Origin: Actinomycetes bacterium
GTDB lineage: Bacteria > Actinomycetota > Actinomycetes > Actinomycetales > Microbacteriaceae
Length of the DNA stretch: 36,387 nucleotides
Reading direction: 5' to 3'
Assembly: GCA_023451265.1 (NCBI GenBank)
Contig: JAEYAG010000003.1
Location: 1 to 36,387, forward strand
Positions within the stretch are counted from its first letter, which is position 1, and every line of letters starts with the position of its first letter. The notes beneath the pieces are model-generated. The model was not told the DNA's origin. It saw nothing but the letters and a program-made list of their open reading frames with translations, and did not search any database. This document shows, piece after piece, positions 32,107-36,387 of the stretch. The translations under genes were made by a program, and so were the position numbers.

Positions 32107-33072
32107 ATGAGCACGCACGAACAGCACCTCCTCGGCTCCGGCTTCACCGCCGCCAGCACCGCCGCCGAGGTCATGGCTGGCATCGACCTCACCGGGCGCA
32201 CCGCCCTGGTCACCGGCGGGTACTCCGGCCTGGGACTTCAGACCGCGAAGGCTCTCGCCGCGGCGGGTGCACGGGTGGTCGTGCCCGCGCGCCGGGCAGA
32301 GGTCGCACGGGCCGCTCTCGACGGCGTCCCCGGTGTCACCGTGCTCGGTGACGTCGACCTCACGGACCTGGGCCGCGTCGCCGACGCGGCCGCGCATCTG
32401 GGCGACACGCTCGACGGGATCGACCTGGTGTTCACCGCGGCCGGGGTGATGGCGACCCCGCAGCGGCCGGTCGGCCCGGGTTGGGACTACCAGCTCACGG
32501 TGAACCATCTCGGCCACTTCGCACTCATCGCGCGCCTGTATCCGCTGCTGGCCGCCCGTGGCGCGCGCGTCGTCGTCTACTCCTCGGCCGGGCATCACTC
32601 CTCCGGCATCCGCTGGGACGATCCGCACTTCCTCACCGGCTACGACAAGTGGGCCGCCTACGGGCAGTCCAAGACCGCCAACATCCTGTTCGCCGTCCAC
32701 CTAGACCAGCTCGGACGAAACGACGGTGTGCGCGCGTTCGCGTTGCACCCCGGGAAGATCATCACCAGCCTGCAACGCGACCTCCCCGCGGCCGAGCAGA
32801 TCGACCTCGGCTGGATCGACCAGACCGGGACGGTCATCGGCGAGGACTTCAAGACCCCCGACCAGGGAGCGGCTACCGGCTTGTGGGGCGCGACGTCCCC
32901 GCTCCTCGACGGCCGGGGCGGTCTCTACCTCGAAGACTGCGACATCGCCTCCGTCGCCAGACCGGCCGGCTCGATGGACGACGGCGGCGTCCAGCCCTAC
33001 GCCCTCGACGTCGACGCGGCAGAGCGACTGTGGCAGCTCACCTCGGCTATCACCGCGACCCGCGCGCGCTGA
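32107..33072 (+). CDS. Short-chain dehydrogenase/reductase
   Basis: 321 residues. Rossmann NAD(P) motif ALVTGGYSGLGLQTA (TGxxxGxG) near residue 35, AAG-type structural motif TAAGVMATP near 118, then the catalytic triad: S in VVVYSSAGHHS and YGQSKTAN with the YxxxK core. The longer middle (HHSSGIRWDDPHFL) places it with retinol-dehydrogenase or light-dependent protochlorophyllide-reductase-like SDRs of about 310-330 residues. It should reduce a carbonyl or oxidise an alcohol with NADP(H). Expression appears to be under the divergent MerR. The substrate is unknown. Confidence 0.9.
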   Translation: MSTHEQHLLGSGFTAASTAAEVMAGIDLTGRTALVTGGYSGLGLQTAKALAAAGARVVVPARRAEVARAALDGVPGVTVLGDVDLTDLGRVADAAAHLGDTLDGIDLVFTAAGVMATPQRPVGPGWDYQLTVNHLGHFALIARLYPLLAARGARVVVYSSAGHHSSGIRWDDPHFLTGYDKWAAYGQSKTANILFAVHLDQLGRNDGVRAFALHPGKIITSLQRDLPAAEQIDLGWIDQTGTVIGEDFKTPDQGAATGLWGATSPLLDGRGGLYLEDCDIASVARPAGSMDDGGVQPYALDVDAAERLWQLTSAITATRAR

Positions 33073-33157
33073 CCACTTCGCGGGGAACCCGATGCTGAGC
33101 CTTGCTGTGCATGCTTCGCCGACCGGCCGCCTCGCCGCCGTCAGCAGACCTCGGGCA

Positions 33158-33532
33158 TCAGATCAGCCGGTTCCCGTTGGGGACAGGGGCGTCGACGGTG
33201 GCGAGCACGATGTGTCCGTGCTCGTCGGGGAACCCGGTGACGAGGACTTCGGACTTCACTCCTGCGACGCGCTTGGGCGGGAGACTGGTGACGCACAGCA
33301 CTTGGCGGCCGACGAGCTCTTCCGCGGTGTAGTGGTCGGTGAGCTGGGCGCTGGAGCGTTTGACGCCGAGGGGTCCGAGGTCGATGTCGAGGATGTAAGC
33401 GGGCATGCGGGCCTTGGCGTTCGGTGCCGCGGCGAGGATCGTGCCGAGCCGGATGTCGACCTGCTGGAACGCTTCCCACGCTGTCAGGCCCGTGTCGGCG
33501 GGAGCGGCCGCGGTGGTGGTGTCGTCCTTCAT
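33158..33532 (-). CDS. csaA: CsaA-type tRNA-binding-domain protein
   Basis: 124 residues with an OB-fold tRNA-binding domain: FQQVDIRLGTILAAAPNAKARMPAYILDIDLGPLGVKRSSAQL and the conserved LVGRQVLCVTSLPPKRVAGVKSEVLVTGF. The family includes CsaA, a dimeric chaperone-like protein linked to secretion, and tRNA-binding domains of synthetases. The length fits CsaA (about 110 residues) with an N-terminal extension rich in Thr and Ala. ATGA overlap with the CGNR gene upstream makes the two an operon, an unusual partnership. The name is by similarity; the function in actinobacteria is untested. Confidence 0.85.
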   Translation of the reverse strand: MKDDTTTAAAPADTGLTAWEAFQQVDIRLGTILAAAPNAKARMPAYILDIDLGPLGVKRSSAQLTDHYTAEELVGRQVLCVTSLPPKRVAGVKSEVLVTGFPDEHGHIVLATVDAPVPNGNRLI

Positions 33533-34125
33533 GGGCGGGTGCGCATCCGGGTCTTCTTGTTCTTGTTGCCGCAGGTGTTCATGGAGCACCAGCGGCGGTT
33601 GCCCCCGCGACTGGTGTCGAGGTACAGGCCGGCGCAGTCAGGCCCGTCGCAGGTCTTGACCCGGCCCGCGTCCTCGCCCCCGAGCAGGGTGATCGCGTCA
33701 TGGGCGACCACGGCGAGAGCAGCATGAACCGCATCCGCCCCGGCCAGTCGCCACCGCATACCCTCCTCGGCCAGTTCGAGTGCGGGCCGCTTGCTGGCAG
33801 CGGAGTTGAGCACCGCGATATCGCGCGGGCTGCGCGGGTCGCCGGTCGCGGTGGCGGCGCCGAGCCGGTAGATCGCCTCACGCAACGCGATCGCCGCGGC
33901 CAGCTCTTCCTCCGTCGCGTCGCGGCCGGGGTCGAGTCGGTTCGCGGCGAGCCACAACCGCAAGCGGGCGGGCGTGGTCAGGCGCTCGAACGGGGCGGAG
34001 CCTGCGCGGTCGCTGAGGGTCGCGGTGTAGCGGAACGCGAGGTGTTCGTTGTCGAGCCGGAACACCCGCGCCGCTTCGCGTTCGCGCCCCAGGCGCGTCC
34101 CGGCTTCCCCGGTTCCTGTCGCCAT
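33529..34125 (-). CDS. CGNR zinc-finger (ABATE domain) regulator
   Basis: 198 residues from ATG 34125, chosen because AAGGGG stands about 7 nt upstream; ATG 34170 would put an operator inside the gene. The N-terminal ABATE domain starts FRLDNEHLAFRYTATLSDR and runs to about 135. The C-terminal CGNR zinc finger shows CDGPDCAGLYLDTSRGGNRRWCSMNTCGNKNK, with four Cys. Proteins of this kind are putative stress-linked transcriptional regulators. The gene is divergent from a glyoxalase-fold gene, and the shared region holds two copies of a 19-bp dyad, the likely binding sites. Regulation of both flanks is inferred. Confidence 0.9.
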   Translation of the reverse strand: MATGTGEAGTRLGREREAARVFRLDNEHLAFRYTATLSDRAGSAPFERLTTPARLRLWLAANRLDPGRDATEEELAAAIALREAIYRLGAATATGDPRSPRDIAVLNSAASKRPALELAEEGMRWRLAGADAVHAALAVVAHDAITLLGGEDAGRVKTCDGPDCAGLYLDTSRGGNRRWCSMNTCGNKNKKTRMRTRP

Positions 34126-34146
34126 CCTCGACCCCTTCCCGCTTCT

Positions 34147-34165
34147 GAACCGGCTTGGAGGGTTC
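34147..34165. promoter_or_regulatory. 19-bp dyad, copy 1, in the CGNR/VOC divergent region
   Basis: GAACCGGCTTGGAGGGTTC has GAACC/GGTTC inverted ends around a 9-nt centre. It matches copy 2 (34195-34213) at 16 of 19 positions, including both arms. It sits in the leader side of the CGNR gene. Confidence 0.7.
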
Positions 34166-34194
34166 GACATCAGCCTACCCGATCACTATGCTAG

Positions 34195-34213
34195 GAACCG
34201 GCTAAGACGGTTC
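34195..34213. promoter_or_regulatory. 19-bp dyad, copy 2, in the CGNR/VOC divergent region
   Basis: GAACCGGCTAAGACGGTTC repeats copy 1 with a 48-bp start-to-start spacing. It lies just after back-to-back -10-like hexamers (TATGCT on plus at 34187-34192, TAGCAT on minus), so a protein bound here could block both directions. The CGNR protein is the natural candidate. Confidence 0.7.
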
Positions 34214-34240
34214 ACTCGTGCGATAGAAGGGAGGCGTGTC

Positions 34241-34825
34241 GTGGAGGTTCCGCTGGCGTTGAACCATGTCGGGGTCACGGTCCCGGACGTGTTCGCGGCG
34301 ATCGACTGGTACGCCGAGGTCTTCGGGATGCGGCTGCTGATGCCCCCGCGAGTGCTGGAGCGACCCGTGCACGCCGAGGCCGGCGCCGCGCTCGGGCCCC
34401 GGTTCCGCACGGCGTGGCAGGCGCATCTGCTGACCGGGAACGGGACCGGCATTGAGGTGTTCCAGTTCCTCGACCCTCTACCCGACCCCGACGATGCCCC
34501 GGAAGGTGATGCCGTGCCGTTCACCCGGCTCGGCGCCTGGCACATCTGCCTCACCCACCCCGAGCCTGGCGACGTGGCCGAGCGGGCGCGGGCGGCCGGC
34601 GGGACCGTGCTGAGCGAGCCGGCGGTGTTCGTGCCCGGAAGGCCGTGGCGGCTCGCGTATCTCGCTGACCCGTGGGGGCTGGTGTGGGAGGTCATGTCCG
34701 CCAGCTACGCCGAGGTCTTCGCGAACTGGCCCCAACCCGGGCAGACGCCGCCGGAGTACGCCGTCCGCCCCCACCATCCCGCCGCCGGGGAATCCGGTTC
34801 TCATCACGAAGGAGCACACGCATGA
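34241..34825 (+). CDS. Glyoxalase/bleomycin-resistance (VOC) fold protein
   Basis: 194 residues from GTG 34241, with AAGGGAGG 6 nt upstream. VOC fold in two halves: ALNHVGVTVPDVFAAIDWYAEVFGMRLL at the start and AWHICLTHPEPGDVAERARAAGG, then WRLAYLADPWGLVWEVM, which carries the usual metal-ligand positions (H in NHVG, E in WEVM). A 20-residue Pro-rich tail follows. VOC enzymes act as lyases, dioxygenases or binding proteins for toxic compounds. ATGA overlap couples it with the next reductase. It is probably controlled by the divergent CGNR protein. The substrate is unknown. Confidence 0.85.
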   Translation: MEVPLALNHVGVTVPDVFAAIDWYAEVFGMRLLMPPRVLERPVHAEAGAALGPRFRTAWQAHLLTGNGTGIEVFQFLDPLPDPDDAPEGDAVPFTRLGAWHICLTHPEPGDVAERARAAGGTVLSEPAVFVPGRPWRLAYLADPWGLVWEVMSASYAEVFANWPQPGQTPPEYAVRPHHPAAGESGSHHEGAHA

Positions 34826-35694
34826 GCAGCATCGCCGTCATCGGTCTGGGAGCGATGGGGACGCCCATCGCCCGAAACCTCCACAACGCCGGTCACGAGG
34901 TCACCGTCTGGAACCGCTCACCCGCACCGGCACAGGCGCTCGCCGCCGGGGGCATCCGGGTCGCCGGGAGCATCGAGGAGACCTGGGACAGCGGCGTGGT
35001 GTTCTCCATGCTCTCCGACGACACCGCGGTCACCGAGACCTTCCTCGACTCGCCCCTCCTCCACGCGGCGCCCGCGGGCAGCGTGCACGTCAACCTCGCC
35101 ACCGTCAGCCCCGGCCTGGCCCGCCGCGCCGCATCCGCGCATGCCGAGCACGGCGTCGGCTACCTTGCCGCCCCGGTCTTCGGGCGCGTGGCGGTCGCCG
35201 AGGCCGGGAACCTGAACATCCTCGCCGCCGGCGACCTCGCGCTCATCGAGCGGGTGCAGCCGTTCTTCGACGTGATCGGCGCCCGCACCTGGAACCTCGG
35301 CGAGAAGCCCGAGCAGGCGAACATCGTGAAGATTCTCGGCAACTATCTCGTCGCCTGCGCCATCCAGGGACTGGGCGAGGCCTCCGGGATGGCCGAGCAG
35401 GCCGGCGTCGACCCAGCGCAGCTCATCGACTTGCTCACTACGACGCTGTTCCCCGGCCCCGTCTACACCGCTTACGGGGCCCTCATCGCCGAGCACCGCT
35501 ACCAGCCGGCCGGTTTCACAACACAGCTCGGGCGGAAGGACGTCCACCTCGCTCTCGACGCCGCCCACGCGGGTGGCCTCACCCTCCCGTTCGGGGAAGC
35601 TCTCCGCACGGCGCTCGACCAGGCGATCGCACAAGGCCACGGAGAGGACGACTGGGCGTCCATCGCTGAGCTCCGGCGTCCCGGGGCCGTATGA
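34822..35694 (+). CDS. NAD(P)-dependent beta-hydroxyacid-dehydrogenase-like reductase
   Basis: 290 residues. N-terminal Rossmann motif IAVIGLGAMGTPIARNLHNAGHEVTVWNRS (GxGxMG), LATVSPGLARRAA, then APVFGRVAVAEAGNLNILAAG and the catalytic Lys region VKILGNYL. These are marks of the 3-hydroxyisobutyrate / glyoxylate reductase / imine reductase superfamily. The substrate motif is APVFGR rather than the APVSG of hydroxyisobutyrate dehydrogenase, and the Lys is retained as in GxxxK enzymes. GAAGGAG precedes the ATG. The overlap with the VOC gene suggests a shared detoxification pathway. An imine or aldehyde substrate is possible. Confidence 0.87.
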   Translation: MSSIAVIGLGAMGTPIARNLHNAGHEVTVWNRSPAPAQALAAGGIRVAGSIEETWDSGVVFSMLSDDTAVTETFLDSPLLHAAPAGSVHVNLATVSPGLARRAASAHAEHGVGYLAAPVFGRVAVAEAGNLNILAAGDLALIERVQPFFDVIGARTWNLGEKPEQANIVKILGNYLVACAIQGLGEASGMAEQAGVDPAQLIDLLTTTLFPGPVYTAYGALIAEHRYQPAGFTTQLGRKDVHLALDAAHAGGLTLPFGEALRTALDQAIAQGHGEDDWASIAELRRPGAV

Positions 35695-35783
35695 CGCATG
35701 TCCGTGCAGACGAGCGGCTCTCGCTTCTCGCCTTCGGTGGTATCGCCGGGACTCGGGTCGGGCGCCGGGGTTCAGGGGCCTGG

Positions 35784-36146
35784 TCAGGCGAGCGCCTTGA
35801 CGGCTTCGAGGTATTCGTTGATCGCGTCGCGGTTGCGGGTGAGGAAGTCGATGCGTTCGCTCATCCGGTCGCGCTCGTGTTCGAGGGTGGCGAGCATCTC
35901 GGGGGTCGCGTCGGTGAAGTGGATCGTGCGGGGCTTGTCGAGGCAGGGAAGGATCTGCTTGATGATCCGGGTCGGCAGCCCGGTGTCGATCAGTCCGCGA
36001 ATCTGGATGACGCGGTCGACGAGGTACTCGTCGTACTCGCGGTAGCCGTTCGGCATCCTCCGGGGAACGATCAGCCCTTCGTCCTCGTAGTACCGCACCG
36101 CACGGGTGGAGGTGTCTGTGAGCTTGGCGAGCTCTCCGATTCTCAT
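35784..36146 (-). CDS. MerR-family regulator, probable control of the adjacent MFS gene
   Basis: 120 residues. The winged helix MRIGELAKLTDTSTRAVRYYEDEGLIVPRR is followed by REYDEYLVDRVIQIRGLIDTGLPTRIIKQILPCL and a C-terminal coiled coil (ATLEHERDRMSERIDFLTRNRDAINEYLEAV). It has one Cys only (near residue 68) and no metal motif, as in multidrug or oxidant-responsive members. Divergent from an MFS transporter across 75 bp containing dyads. Confidence 0.92.
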   Translation of the reverse strand: MRIGELAKLTDTSTRAVRYYEDEGLIVPRRMPNGYREYDEYLVDRVIQIRGLIDTGLPTRIIKQILPCLDKPRTIHFTDATPEMLATLEHERDRMSERIDFLTRNRDAINEYLEAVKALA

Positions 36147-36182
36147 GCGATGCGCCTCGCTTCCCGCGTCGTGGCCGCCGGC

Positions 36183-36213
36183 TTGACCTTCACGCTAACG
36201 TCAACCATTGACG
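36183..36213 (+). promoter_or_regulatory. Probable MerR-controlled promoter/operator of the MFS gene
   Basis: TTGACC (36183-36188) is followed by the dyad TT-ACG-TA-CGT-AA pattern within 36189-36204. CGTCAA-CCA-TTGACG (36199-36213) is a second, perfect 6-3-6 dyad. A -10 at the 19-bp position would read TTGACG, which is poor. The layout resembles multidrug MerR operators. The distance to ATG 36222 (8 nt) would again imply a leaderless message. Confidence 0.45.
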
Positions 36214-36221
36214 ATAAGGTT

Positions 36222-36387
36222 ATGACGAACGCACCGCACACTTCCACCCCTCTCGCTCGCCCTGACCGACTGCCGTTGGCGGGCCTGCTGGCGCTCGGCA
36301 CGGCGGGGTTCATCACGATCATGACCGAGGCGCTTCCCGCCGGAATCCTGCCCGCGATGAGCAGCGATCTGGGAGTCACCGAGGCAG
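36222..36387 (+). CDS. MFS transporter, N-terminal part (cut by the window edge)
   Basis: The visible 55 residues begin MTNAPHTSTPLARPDRLPLAG and enter a first transmembrane helix (LLALGTAGFITIMTEALPAG) with the ITEALPAGxLP-type signature of drug:proton antiporters related to the arabinose-efflux/DHA1 group. The rest lies beyond the window. Placement opposite a MerR gene suggests inducible efflux. No Shine-Dalgarno precedes the ATG. Confidence 0.8.
   Translation, partial: MTNAPHTSTPLARPDRLPLAGLLALGTAGFITIMTEALPAGILPAMSSDLGVTEA

Larger units (their letters stand above)
15717..36387. mobile_element. Integrated conjugative or mobilisable element, one end at the tRNA-Pro scar; right end not seen
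   Basis: The partial tRNA with its native-looking terminator marks a chromosome-element junction, with the element on the right. Supporting content: a MobF/TraA relaxase, a small membrane protein common in actinobacterial conjugative regions, a phage-type DNA methyltransferase, a defence-like operon and detoxification cassettes. The integrase, coupling protein and type IV secretion genes are not in the window, and the intact tRNA-Pro is not seen, so the right boundary is unknown. It may lie well inside the window (after about 31.2 kb) or beyond it. 15758-15898 holds no gene I can support. Confidence 0.5.

Overview
The window is high-GC actinobacterial DNA and most resembles Microbacterium or another member of the Microbacteriaceae. 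Pointers are GC-ending codons, actinobacterial-style ArsR and low-molecular-weight ArsC, an actinobacterial MobF relaxase, several probable leaderless promoters, and many copies of the heptamer GGATGCC in the left third. The assignment comes from sequence character and protein families only.

Left part, about 1-12.5 kb, looks like chromosome backbone. It holds type IV pilus ATPases pilB and pilT (pilT runs off the left edge), a short coiled-coil protein, an L,D-transpeptidase-like protein, a repeat/hairpin block, the bifunctional aldehyde/alcohol dehydrogenase adhE with a 15-bp GntR-type palindrome over its promoter, a secreted lipase, an orphan NrdI, a flavin amine oxidase, and a DUF2975/Xre pair behind a dyad operator. 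A 5'-truncated helix-hairpin-helix gene (12.46-12.70 kb) marks a scar. An arsenic cluster follows: arsC and an FAD oxidoreductase on the minus strand, divergent from arsR and an arsN-type acetyltransferase. No arsenite efflux pump is visible.

At 15.72-15.76 kb lies the 3' part of a tRNA-Pro(GGG), from anticodon loop to acceptor stem, followed by its hairpin terminator. This is the typical scar of a tyrosine-integrase element, and I read it as one end of an integrated conjugative or mobilisable element extending to the right. Its cargo starts with a three-gene minus-strand operon: an AAA+ ATPase, a subtilisin-family (S8) protease overlapping it by 4 bp, and a SIR2-P-loop (STAND-like) protein. 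All catalytic motifs are intact. This is the best candidate for an undescribed anti-phage or conflict system. Next come a small membrane protein whose ribosome binding site is buried in a hairpin, a MobF/TraA relaxase-helicase, an AlbA_2/Schlafen-domain protein, an unknown protein, and a cytosine-5 DNA methyltransferase. The methyltransferase carries an in-frame TAG before its last motif and a second, well-supported gene nested in another frame.

The right part (31.2-36.4 kb) is a run of small detoxification or regulatory units: DUF1330, MerR with a divergent short-chain dehydrogenase, CsaA with a CGNR regulator divergent from a glyoxalase-fold protein and a 6-phosphogluconate-dehydrogenase-like reductase, and a second MerR divergent from an MFS transporter cut by the right edge. 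Several of these divergent pairs have visible dyad operators. I see no rRNA, complete tRNA, CRISPR array or insertion sequence.
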